Shown here one piece after another: positions 1 through 5,837 of a stretch of DNA of 24,737 nt. Source of the DNA: CAZXVU01 sp964644465 (GTDB lineage: Bacteria; Chlamydiota; Chlamydiia; Chlamydiales; SM23-39); the NCBI GenBank assembly GCA_964644465.1, contig CAZXVU010000018.1, positions 1-24,737 of the forward strand, in the 5' to 3' direction. How positions within the stretch are numbered: position 1 is the first letter of the stretch; each line of letters begins with the position of its first letter. Under the pieces are notes generated by a model, which saw nothing but the letters and a program-made list of their open reading frames with translations, ran no database searches and was not told the DNA's origin. Position numbers and translations under genes: made by a program.

Positions 1-96
1 GGCTACGAGTACCACAAGAAGGTCAACAAGTTCATCGACAGCCAAGCTGCCGAAGAGCTCGAGATCGACTTTGAAACGGAAGCTGCGAGCGTTTAA
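1..96 (+). CDS. rpoC: RNA polymerase beta' subunit, C-terminal end (partial)
   Basis: Frame 1 is open from the first base and ends at TAA 94-96, giving the last 31 residues of a protein that begins outside the window. The tail is basic then acidic (HKKVNKFIDSQ followed by EELEIDFETE). It is too short to identify by domain. I call it rpoC because in Chlamydia the gene beside tal (CT313) is rpoC (CT314), and tal lies just downstream here. The stop overlaps the start of the next gene (TAATG at 94-98), so the following small gene may be translationally coupled to rpoC. The assignment is an inference from synteny. Confidence 0.65.
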   Translation, partial: GYEYHKKVNKFIDSQAAEELEIDFETEAASV

Positions 97-395
97 TGCT
101 CGCTGCAGTCAGCAATACAGTTGCAGCAGGTGTAAAAGCCTGCTGCAAATCTATTCAACCCTATTTGCCAAACGCGCACCGCGTTTCTGAATTAGCACGT
201 GATGCCATCACTTTTGGCGGTCTTTTGGCAACGGCATGGGTTGGCCATACTCTCGAAAAAAGCAACCATCCTATTTTAGCAGTTTGTTCAGTTCTTACAG
301 GCCTTGTCGCTGTGTCTATTTATTCTATGCCGAATGTCAGGATCTACTTAAGGGCCCAACTCACTCAAAGATTGTCTGCTGCCCCAGCAGCCTAA
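96..395 (+). CDS. small membrane protein with Inc-like hydrophobic hairpin
   Basis: This is a 99-residue protein of unknown function. It has a polar N-terminus of about 36 residues with CCK at 16-18, then two hydrophobic segments (about 37-51 and 59-77) joined by a short polar turn, HTLEKSNHP, and a short basic tail. Two closely spaced membrane segments with a tight turn are the hallmark of chlamydial inclusion-membrane (Inc) proteins, so an Inc-like role is possible but unproven. Its ATG overlaps the rpoC stop, which suggests coupling. The next gene (403-756) has the same layout and the shared residues NHPI at the turn, so the two look like diverged tandem copies. No such gene lies between rpoC and tal in C. 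trachomatis. Confidence 0.6.
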   Translation: MLAAVSNTVAAGVKACCKSIQPYLPNAHRVSELARDAITFGGLLATAWVGHTLEKSNHPILAVCSVLTGLVAVSIYSMPNVRIYLRAQLTQRLSAAPAA

Positions 396-402
396 GGTTC
401 TC

Positions 403-756
403 ATGTTATTCGCTCTTCAAAGTTCCATTCAAAATATCAGATCAACAGTTCACTCCATTGTTCCACAATCTTTAGCAGATTTAAGGAACAGGATTTCACA
501 AAAGGTTCGTTCCTACTTGGGCCCTGATGCGGACTTCCGCATTCCTCGGATCAAGGGTGTCCTCAAAGCCTTTAGTATCCAGATAATTGGATTGGGATTG
601 GCTTACTCATGTAGAGACAATCACCCTATTTTTGCACTGATTATTACTACAGCAAGCGTAGCAGGTGGAACCTATATCATTTGTCGAGTTGTAGGTATTA
701 GATTTTGGGAGGCGGGGATTCTTATGAGAAATCATCGCCGAAATGATGGCGGCTAA
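403..756 (+). CDS. small membrane protein, paralogue of the preceding gene
   Basis: This is a 117-residue protein of unknown function. It has an amphipathic N-terminal half of about 50 residues, a hydrophobic hairpin (about 53-69 and 75-97) with the turn CRDNHPI at 70-76, and a basic tail ending RNHRRNDGG. It shares the NHPI turn and overall plan with the 99-residue protein seven bases upstream, so a tandem duplication is likely. The two genes are probably cotranscribed after rpoC. The hairpin resembles the bilobed hydrophobic domain of chlamydial Inc proteins; this is a resemblance of layout, not a proven homology. Its stop TAA (754-756) overlaps the TAG stop of the convergent gene (753-755). 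Confidence 0.6.
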   Translation: MLFALQSSIQNIRSTVHSIVPQSLADLRNRISQKVRSYLGPDADFRIPRIKGVLKAFSIQIIGLGLAYSCRDNHPIFALIITTASVAGGTYIICRVVGIRFWEAGILMRNHRRNDGG

Positions 757-1640
757 GATCTTGCAGATCTGGCATAAGGGGCGTACATGGCAAAAGCGAT
801 ACCCGCTAGTTGTGAACATTTTCTGGCCCCTTTGTAGAGCCATGAACAGAGTGTCTCTTTGGTAGAGATCCATTTAAGCTTTGATGCTAAGTTTTTTGCT
901 TGCTGTAAAGAATCGACAGCTCTATGCGCCATCTGTAGGAATATTTCATGATCGGGAATATTTCCTTGTTGCAATCGATCAATGATTGGCAGCAATTCTT
1001 CTCTTCCTTCGATAATATCCGCTCCAGTAGTCCGTAGATTCGTTGCAAGAACATCTAAATCTCTATTTATTTGAGATGCATAACCTAGGGACGCTTCCGT
1101 TGAGCGAATATGATTCGCATAAGATAGAAGGGCTTCTCTGCTTTGCAGGTGAAACTGCCTTGCTCGAGCGGCTCGTTGAGATTGGCGGGACTCAAGAGGT
1201 AGGAGACCTCTAGATAAACAAATAGAGCCTATGGCACATATTATGGGGAATTTCCAAAAAGTTCCCAGTGCCAGTAAAAAGACCCCTGATGAGTTCATGA
1301 TTCTTGGACTTTGAACACAGCGTTTCAAATATCCGGGTAAATAAGCTAAGGCCACGGCAAGCTTTTCTGTTCTTGTCAGTACATTATTGAGGTCAAGATT
1401 TATACCGCAATGGGAACACGCTGTACGGTATTTATAATTTGCCAAAGTGCAATCGCGATGATCTGGATGTGAAGCGCCATCGTAAACGACTTTATCGCTG
1501 ATTTGCGTTCTATTATGAGCTACCGTCCCTCCATTACTTGTTGGATCTGTTCCAAGGCAGTGGGAACATTTCCAGTCTTTAAAAACGGAATCTTTATTTT
1601 CATCCGTTCGAGGGAAATAATCGACTTTTGCAGTTAGCAC
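753..1640 (-). CDS. RING-H2-like zinc-site protein with hydrophobic hairpin and helical tail; candidate effector
   Basis: This is a 295-residue protein starting at GTG 1640; no ATG lies near the N-terminus. Residues 25-78 carry a cross-brace-like pattern: C25-x2-C28, H58-x2-H61-x2-C64, then C75-x2-C78. The spacing around H58 to C78 fits the second half of a RING-H2 finger (GxxHxxHxxC, then CxxC ten residues later). The Cys expected two residues before H58 is A56, with D54 a possible ligand. A hydrophobic stretch at about 113-150 (two short segments) follows, then about 145 mostly helical residues rich in Arg, Gln, Leu and Glu. RING proteins usually serve as E3 ubiquitin ligases, and amoeba-associated chlamydiae are known to carry expanded ubiquitin-related effector families. 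The effector role is an inference. Confidence 0.6.
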   Translation of the reverse strand: MLTAKVDYFPRTDENKDSVFKDWKCSHCLGTDPTSNGGTVAHNRTQISDKVVYDGASHPDHRDCTLANYKYRTACSHCGINLDLNNVLTRTEKLAVALAYLPGYLKRCVQSPRIMNSSGVFLLALGTFWKFPIICAIGSICLSRGLLPLESRQSQRAARARQFHLQSREALLSYANHIRSTEASLGYASQINRDLDVLATNLRTTGADIIEGREELLPIIDRLQQGNIPDHEIFLQMAHRAVDSLQQAKNLASKLKWISTKETLCSWLYKGARKCSQLAGIAFAMYAPYARSARS

Positions 1641-1714
1641 AGTATCGTTCTCACATCAATTAAATAAATAGTCGAACACTAAACTTTAAGGTCAAAATAT
1701 ATCAAGAAATATTT

Positions 1715-2665
1715 TTAACCCATTTTTTCTTTGAGGTGCTTTTCAAGTTTGACGATGTCTTTTGCAAAGTTGCGTATACCTTCGGAGAGTTTTTCCGTGG
1801 CCATAGCGTCTTCGTTTAAGAGATAACGGAATGTTTTTTCATCAATTGTGAGCTTTTGGATGGGATTTGATTTGGCTTTTTCCGGATCGAGTTTGCGGAT
1901 GACGGTGCTATTGCCTTCTTTTAATTCCTCTAATAGAGAAGGGGCGATCGTCAAAAGGTCGCAACCGGCAAGCTCCAAGATCTCACCTTTATTACGGAAT
2001 GAGGCTCCCATAATTTGAGTCTTGTGCCCGAATTTTTTGTAATAATTGTAAATTGTAGTAACTGACTTAACTCCAGGGTCTTCTGCTGGTGGATATCCTG
2101 CGACCCCTTCGCTTTTTTTGTACCAGTCTAGAATGCGGCCGACAAAAGGGGAGATAAGAGTGGCTTTCGCCTCTGCTGAACAAATGGCTTGAGGAAGGCT
2201 GAATAGAAGGGTCATATTGCAATGGATGCCTTCTTTTTCGAGTGTTTGGGCAGCGACGATTCCTTCCCATGTGGAAGCGAGCTTGATCAAGATTCTCTTT
2301 CGGTCGATCTTTGCCGCTTCGTAGAGGGAAATCAGGTGTCTGGCTTTTTCTATACTTGCTTCGACATCAAAAGAAAGGCGAGCATCCACTTCGGTAGATA
2401 CCCGACCCGGAATGATCTTCAAGATCTCAAGGCCGAAATTGACAAAGACTTTTTCGAGAGCGTATTGAACTTGGTTCTGATTCTTAGATTTGCCGAAGCG
2501 GATTGCATCATCGATTAAAGGTTGATATTGAGGCTGTTGGCTTGCTGCATAGATGAGAGAGGGGTTCGTCGTTGAATCAGTAGGGCTGTATTGGCGGAGA
2601 GATTCAAAGTCGCCAGTGTCTGCAACGACAATAGTAAATTTTTTTAATTGATCAAGTTCATTCAT
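1715..2665 (-). CDS. tal: transaldolase
   Basis: Cytosolic enzyme of the non-oxidative pentose phosphate pathway, moving a dihydroxyacetone unit between sedoheptulose 7-phosphate and glyceraldehyde 3-phosphate. The 316 residues match the usual length of the TalB-type family. Visible motifs are STTNPSLI at 31-38, the GRVSTEVDARLSFD block at 87-100 and the Schiff-base lysine K128 in RILIKLASTWEG, equivalent to Lys132 of E. coli TalB. The start ATG overlaps the stop of the upstream lipoprotein gene by four bases (ATGA type), and an AAAGGA sequence lies upstream. The gene therefore ends a minus-strand operon that includes the small exported proteins. In C. trachomatis the orthologue CT313 sits beside rpoC; here three accessory genes separate them. 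Confidence 0.97.
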   Translation of the reverse strand: MNELDQLKKFTIVVADTGDFESLRQYSPTDSTTNPSLIYAASQQPQYQPLIDDAIRFGKSKNQNQVQYALEKVFVNFGLEILKIIPGRVSTEVDARLSFDVEASIEKARHLISLYEAAKIDRKRILIKLASTWEGIVAAQTLEKEGIHCNMTLLFSLPQAICSAEAKATLISPFVGRILDWYKKSEGVAGYPPAEDPGVKSVTTIYNYYKKFGHKTQIMGASFRNKGEILELAGCDLLTIAPSLLEELKEGNSTVIRKLDPEKAKSNPIQKLTIDEKTFRYLLNEDAMATEKLSEGIRNFAKDIVKLEKHLKEKMG

Positions 2666-3162
2666 TCGAACGGTCCTTTCAAGATACTTTGAAAAAGTGC
2701 TTTTTTCCCTAAAAATTGCTCATAGGTACGAGGAAATTGGTTAGGGTCGAGCGTTTCTTCAAAACCATCTATAAGGATACTCACTTTTTTTCCTTCATGC
2801 AAGGCCAGAATCATTCTTTCGGTCATTTCGGAAGAGAGGCGAAGGCGCATCCGACCTTCGCGAAGAGGGATCTCTTCTTCAAAGCGCTCTTCTCCAATGA
2901 GGAAAGTTCCTTTTATCGTGGAAAGATTTTTTGAATCACTTCCCCAATGGAACTGATTGAGGTTTAAGAAAGAATCTATTTGATCGCCGACTTTGAGTAT
3001 TTCAAAAACTAAAGGAGAATCGGAGTTAGGATCGGAGTAGCAGAGACGTGAGGAATCGAAAGAGCGATTGCCGGCAGCAATCGCATCGAGCTTCCAATAA
3101 TTTGGCGAAGAGCAGCCTGCTGCTGCCAGGAAAAGGCAAAAGCCGAATAGGCGAGTGAGCAT
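2662..3162 (-). CDS. predicted small lipoprotein, function unknown
   Basis: This 166-residue protein has a lipoprotein signal: a short basic n-region, a hydrophobic core and the lipobox AAAGC with C17 as the lipidation site, followed by SSPNYWK. The mature part is a soluble mixed domain rich in Glu, Leu and Phe; I do not recognise a family. It starts three bases after the stop of the small exported protein gene at 3166-3387 and overlaps tal by four bases, so all three are probably translated from one message with coupling. Sorting to the periplasmic face of the inner or outer membrane is expected from the lipobox. The role is unknown. Confidence 0.8.
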   Translation of the reverse strand: MLTRLFGFCLFLAAAGCSSPNYWKLDAIAAGNRSFDSSRLCYSDPNSDSPLVFEILKVGDQIDSFLNLNQFHWGSDSKNLSTIKGTFLIGEERFEEEIPLREGRMRLRLSSEMTERMILALHEGKKVSILIDGFEETLDPNQFPRTYEQFLGKKALFQSILKGPFE

Positions 3163-3165
3163 GTT

Positions 3166-3387
3166 TTAGTGAGAGTGGCTTTGGGTACTTGAACTACCGC
3201 TATTCATCGATACGACGAAAACGCTGACTGCAGCGGTGACAAGCGCGCTAGTTGCAAAGACCCAATTTTGCCAATTATTCCCTTTCGCAACGCCGCTTGA
3301 ATTTGCAGCCGCTGTTCCTGTTTGAGCTTGAAGGCCGCTCCCTGAAACAAGGGCGATCAGCGTCAATAAAGTCGTGAGTTTTTTCAT
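3166..3387 (-). CDS. small exported membrane protein with HSH C-terminus (His-tail family member 1)
   Basis: This 73-residue protein has a Sec signal peptide (MKKLTTLLTLIALVSG, likely cleaved after LQA at 19-21), a short Gly/Ala/Ser/Asn-rich stretch, W39 and W42, one membrane segment at about 42-61, and a Ser-rich tail ending QSHSH. It aligns with the next gene upstream (3413-3649): both share the MKK start, QLQ/GLQ-AQ cleavage region, a Gly/Ser linker, a Trp just before the membrane segment, and the same three final residues. A GAGAG ribosome site precedes the ATG. The stop lies three bases before the lipoprotein start. Function is unknown; the histidines could bind metal or act as a recognition tag. 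Confidence 0.75.
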   Translation of the reverse strand: MKKLTTLLTLIALVSGSGLQAQTGTAAANSSGVAKGNNWQNWVFATSALVTAAVSVFVVSMNSGSSSTQSHSH

Positions 3388-3412
3388 AAATCTCTCTTCC
3401 CTGTTATTTCTG

Positions 3413-3649
3413 TCAGTGGCTATGCGCTTGAGCTGGAGCTGTTATTTGGCCATGATTGCCGTTTACGGCAATGACGATCAGGCCCGCTGCAACTGCCGCA
3501 AGGGCGCCGCTTACAAATGCCACTTCCGGCCATCCATTGCTGCTTCCTGCATAACTAGAGCTAGCAGCCCCGCCGCCGGTCTCCTGAGCTTGCAATTGAA
3601 CCCCATTTATGAGGGCAAACGCCACTAATAAAGTGAATATCTTTTTCAT
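3413..3649 (-). CDS. small exported membrane protein with HSH C-terminus (His-tail family member 2)
   Basis: This 78-residue protein starts at ATG 3649. A longer open frame reaches 3775, but its first 42 residues are polar and basic and overlap the end of the upstream gene, so MKKIFTLLVAF is the sensible start. It has a Sec signal (probable cleavage after LQA at 19-21), a Gly/Ser/Ala linker, W40, a membrane segment at about 43-62 and a tail NGNHGQITAPAQAHSH. It is a clear paralogue of the protein at 3166-3387, 25 bases downstream, by layout and by shared residues around the cleavage site and Trp. It belongs to the five-member group at 3166-5592. Function is unknown. Confidence 0.75.
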   Translation of the reverse strand: MKKIFTLLVAFALINGVQLQAQETGGGAASSSYAGSSNGWPEVAFVSGALAAVAAGLIVIAVNGNHGQITAPAQAHSH

Positions 3650-3719
3650 CCTAGACCCCGACATCAGCTGAATTTGTTCTATCTTTATTGTACAGGTAAG
3701 GCGAATTCTGTCTAGAATT

Positions 3720-4544
3720 TTACGGTGATGACTTTTTTGATTCTTCGGATGAAGCTGAAGAATAGATCTTTGCATATCCTTCTTTGAGGACTAAATAATG
3801 CCAATGACTTCCCATATAGGCTGCATCTTCGGAAAGTTTTTTCTGAAGGAGCTCCCATTGTTTTTTCTGTTCAGCTGCCAGTTCCTCATCTCCGATAAAA
3901 TGTCCAAGAGATGTAAATAGACCCTTCAGTTCCAACCTCTTTTGATCATCTTTAATAGGGCTGAAGAAGTCTGGGGCTAAACTCAACGAGCGGAAAGATT
4001 TTAAAATATCAGCTTGGAATTTTTGCAGATCGGGTTTTAATACAGCGGAAGTGAGTATGTAGGCCGTACCTTCTTTGATGACAATGCCTTGGAGCATTTT
4101 TACTTCGCCCCAAGGAGAGCCAGTGCTGATTTCGGTAAGGCGTCCTTCTCCTGCCTGCGTGGGAAATTTTCCTAGATCGCGCCATTTTGTATTCGGCTGG
4201 GCAAGATGGAGTTCTTTTACTGCTTTAAGATACTCCTTCATAGTGACATCATCCACTTGTTCGAAAGCCAGATTGATGGAGGGGCGGAAGTCGGTTGAAC
4301 CTTTCCCAATAAAACCTACTTGCACATGCGCCGAAAGATGCTTAGGCTGTGCGATCTCCCAATTTTGCGGGGGAAGGAAATAACAAACAGGAGGGGAAGG
4401 TTCTTCAAGAACCTCTTGAGGAGTCGAGGCGGAAATGTCTGGAGCTGAATCTTGAGGAACTTGAGGAGTCGAGGAGGAAATTTCTGAACTTGAAGGTTCT
4501 TGAGCGAGAAGAAAAATAGGAATGACAAACAGTAGAAAACGCAT
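3720..4544 (-). CDS. secreted protein with PsbP/MOG1-like domain, positional equivalent of chlamydial CT311
   Basis: This 274-residue protein has a signal peptide (MRFLLFVIPIFLLA, likely cut before QEPSS), a Ser/Pro/Glu-rich linker to about residue 50 containing a short repeat (STPQ twice), then a globular domain. That domain begins FLPPQNWEI and runs through FRPSINLAF and AYILTSAVL to ILKSFRSLSL. The order (PPxxWE, PSINL, YILT, LKSF) is the pattern of PsbP/DcrB/MOG1-like folds. A Lys/Glu/Ser-rich tail ends ESKKSSP. The gene lies between tal and atpE, where C. trachomatis has CT311, a protein I recall being reported as secreted into the host cell. Orthology to CT311 is an inference from position and layout. 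Confidence 0.65.
   Translation of the reverse strand: MRFLLFVIPIFLLAQEPSSSEISSSTPQVPQDSAPDISASTPQEVLEEPSPPVCYFLPPQNWEIAQPKHLSAHVQVGFIGKGSTDFRPSINLAFEQVDDVTMKEYLKAVKELHLAQPNTKWRDLGKFPTQAGEGRLTEISTGSPWGEVKMLQGIVIKEGTAYILTSAVLKPDLQKFQADILKSFRSLSLAPDFFSPIKDDQKRLELKGLFTSLGHFIGDEELAAEQKKQWELLQKKLSEDAAYMGSHWHYLVLKEGYAKIYSSASSEESKKSSP
4416..4494 (-). repeat. short direct repeat in the linker of the CT311-like gene
   Basis: Two near-identical stretches of about 34 bases begin at 4416 and 4461 (each starting TTGAGGAGTCGAGG on the plus strand), a 45-base period. They encode the linker repeat ISSSTPQ / ISASTPQ in the exported Ser/Pro-rich region. The period is a multiple of three, so gain or loss of units would keep the reading frame. 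Confidence 0.7.
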
Positions 4545-4559
4545 GGAAACCCCACATAA

Positions 4560-4796
4560 TCAATGGGCGTGGCCGCCTCCGCCTCCGGAATTATTCTCGA
4601 TGAGGGCGCAAAGGGCTGCTACACCGACAGCAATCCCAATTCCCCACCCCATCATCGAGAGCACCGTTGCATCTCGGCTGCTGTAGCCAGCGCCTTCCCC
4701 GCGGCGAGCCGCAGGCCGTCTTCCAGTACCCGCATGTTGTGCGAATCCCGAAGTACAGATAGCAATACCTAAAAGAGCAAGCAATGCTTTTCTCAT
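4560..4796 (-). CDS. small exported membrane protein with HAH C-terminus (His-tail family member 3)
   Basis: This 78-residue protein starts at ATG 4796, preceded by a GAGGACAGG ribosome site; the longer frame to 4844 adds a charged segment and is rejected. It has a Sec signal (MRKALLALLGIAICTSGFA, probable cut before QHAG), an Arg-rich linker (RRPAARR at 26-32), a membrane segment at about 46-66 with W51, and a Gly-rich tail ending GGGGGHAH. Layout and tail place it with the other four small proteins, although the linker is more basic and the sequence more diverged. It lies 15 bases upstream of the CT311-like gene and is probably cotranscribed with it. Function is unknown. Confidence 0.7.
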   Translation of the reverse strand: MRKALLALLGIAICTSGFAQHAGTGRRPAARRGEGAGYSSRDATVLSMMGWGIGIAVGVAALCALIENNSGGGGGHAH

Positions 4797-4898
4797 CCTG
4801 TCCTCTACTGTCTTCTTTATCTCAAAAAAAAGACTTTCAGGCAACCTATAACGGAAACCTCAAAACAGGAAGAAAATAGCTCTTCAAAACTATATTTC

Positions 4899-5114
4899 TT
4901 AGTGAGAAAAAGTCGAAGGGGAAGAGGTGGCAGCAGCAGCTGTCACGCCCACAACGACGCCCACTAAAGCCAAGCCGCCCAAAGCAGGGCCCCAAGCAAA
5001 ATCAGTATTTAAAGAAGTACCAGCTGCAGTAGCTCCTTGTCCTAGGTTGTCAGCAGAAGCGGCATTTCCTGCAAACATCGCGAGGGCTGTCATTACAACT
5101 GTGAATTTTTTCAT
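4899..5114 (-). CDS. small exported membrane protein with SH C-terminus (His-tail family member 4)
   Basis: This 71-residue protein most likely starts at ATG 5114; GGAG at 5121-5124 is six bases upstream. In-frame ATGs at 5117 and 5120 are alternatives. It has a Sec signal (MKKFTVVMTALAMFAGNA, cut probably after ASA at 19-21), a short Gly/Ala/Thr linker, FAWGPA at 39-44, a Gly/Val/Ala membrane segment at about 42-62 and a tail ending SPSTFSH. By hand count it matches the neighbour at 5371-5592 at about 53 of 71 positions, and their upstream regions match too, so they are recent tandem copies. It lacks the final Thr-His present in its sister. Function is unknown. Confidence 0.75.
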   Translation of the reverse strand: MKKFTVVMTALAMFAGNAASADNLGQGATAAGTSLNTDFAWGPALGGLALVGVVVGVTAAAATSSPSTFSH

Positions 5115-5156
5115 CATCATCTCCAAGAGTTAGAAGTCAAAATACTCGCAAGGAGT

Positions 5157-5214
5157 AGTCTTACAATTTTTTCGGATTTTTTTTCCAGCAAATCGCAAAA
5201 AAATTCAAATTTCA
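5157..5214 (-). promoter_or_regulatory. conserved upstream block of His-tail gene 4
   Basis: This AT-rich block lies 43 bases upstream of the start at 5114. On the minus strand it contains TTTTTTTGCGATTTGCTGG followed by an A-run, and it aligns almost base for base with the block at 5641-5698 upstream of the sister gene. Such conservation outside coding DNA suggests a shared promoter or regulator site, or simply a recent duplication that included the promoter. No exact -10 or -35 box can be fixed with confidence. Confidence 0.5.
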
Positions 5215-5283
5215 TGAAAAATTCAAGAAATAGCTTAGCCTTACATACAAGAAGCTCTCGAACTGTCGCAAATCCCTCTACGC

Positions 5284-5305
5284 GAGCTTGCGAGATCGCA
5301 AGCTC
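5284..5305. other. perfect 9-bp hairpin between His-tail genes 4 and 5
   Basis: GAGCTTGCG at 5284-5292 and CGCAAGCTC at 5297-5305 form a perfect inverted repeat with the loop AGAT. It lies 66 bases past the stop of the gene at 5371-5592, in the reading direction of that gene. No U-run follows on either strand, so it is not a canonical intrinsic terminator; it may stabilise a 3' end or attenuate read-through to the next copy. The rest of 5115-5370 shows no gene. Confidence 0.55.
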
Positions 5306-5370
5306 TGCCTAAAAATTTTGCAACTCTAAAATAATACTGCCCCAGCCGAATGCCGGGACGCAATTTTATT

Positions 5371-5592
5371 TTAGTGAGTGTGAGAGAAAGTCGAAGGAGT
5401 GTGGGCAGCAGCAGAGGCTGTTACGCCGACAATTACGCCAAGCACAACTAAACCACCAACAGCAGGACCCCAAGCAAAATCATCGCTTGCAGCAGTACCA
5501 GCAGCGGTAGCTCCTTGTCCTAGGTTGGCTGCGAAAGCGGCATTGCCTGCAAACATAGCGAGTACTGTCATCATCACTGTTAACTTTTTCAT
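5371..5592 (-). CDS. small exported membrane protein with HTH C-terminus (His-tail family member 5)
   Basis: This 73-residue protein starts at ATG 5592, with GGAG at 5599-5602 at good distance; the ATG at 5604 lacks a site. It has a Sec signal (MKKLTVMMTVLAMFAGNA, cut probably after AFA), the linker NLGQGATAAGT shared exactly with the sister gene at 4899-5114, FAWGPAVGG, a Gly/Val-rich membrane segment at about 42-63, and a tail ending TPSTFSHTH. It is the first gene of the minus-strand cluster that runs to tal and is divergent from the V-ATPase operon. A possible -10 box TATAAC lies at 5636-5641 on the minus strand. Function is unknown. Confidence 0.75.
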   Translation of the reverse strand: MKKLTVMMTVLAMFAGNAAFAANLGQGATAAGTAASDDFAWGPAVGGLVVLGVIVGVTASAAAHTPSTFSHTH

Positions 5593-5640
5593 TTTGATCT
5601 CCATATATAGGGTATTTAAGCCTTATGGCTCGGAAGTTAT

Positions 5641-5698
5641 AGTCATACCTTTTTTTAGAAATTTTTTCCACCAAATTGCAAAAAAAACTTCAAATTTT
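5641..5698 (-). promoter_or_regulatory. conserved upstream block and possible promoter of His-tail gene 5
   Basis: This block begins 49 bases upstream of the start at 5592 and aligns closely with 5157-5214. On the minus strand it contains TTTTTTTTGCAATTTGGTGG and a long A-run, then the sequence TATGACTATAAC whose TATAAC could be a -10 box. No matching -35 box at normal spacing was found. The remainder of the divergent region up to 5837 is AT-rich and must also hold the promoter of the V-ATPase operon, which I cannot place. Confidence 0.45.
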
Positions 5699-5837
5699 CG
5701 AGAGAAATATCGAAAAAAATAGAACTCTAGTCAGAATCCTCTTTTTGTCGAGTCGATGAAAAAATCTGAGAAAATTTATGCAGAGAAATTATGGAGATGT
5801 GTAAACTCTTTAGATTGACGAATCAGTAGGATTGGGA

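Noticed and set aside
3374..3628. Plus-strand frames opposite the His-tail genes
   Set aside because: Antisense to two signal-peptide genes of a clear family; Cys-rich composition reflects the complement of their Gly/Ala codons.
3652..3775. N-terminal extension of His-tail protein 2
   Set aside because: It would add 42 polar residues before an obvious signal peptide and overlaps the upstream gene; the internal ATG fits the family.
4797..4844. Longer N-terminus of His-tail protein 3
   Set aside because: The extension is charged and lies before a clear signal peptide with its own ribosome site.
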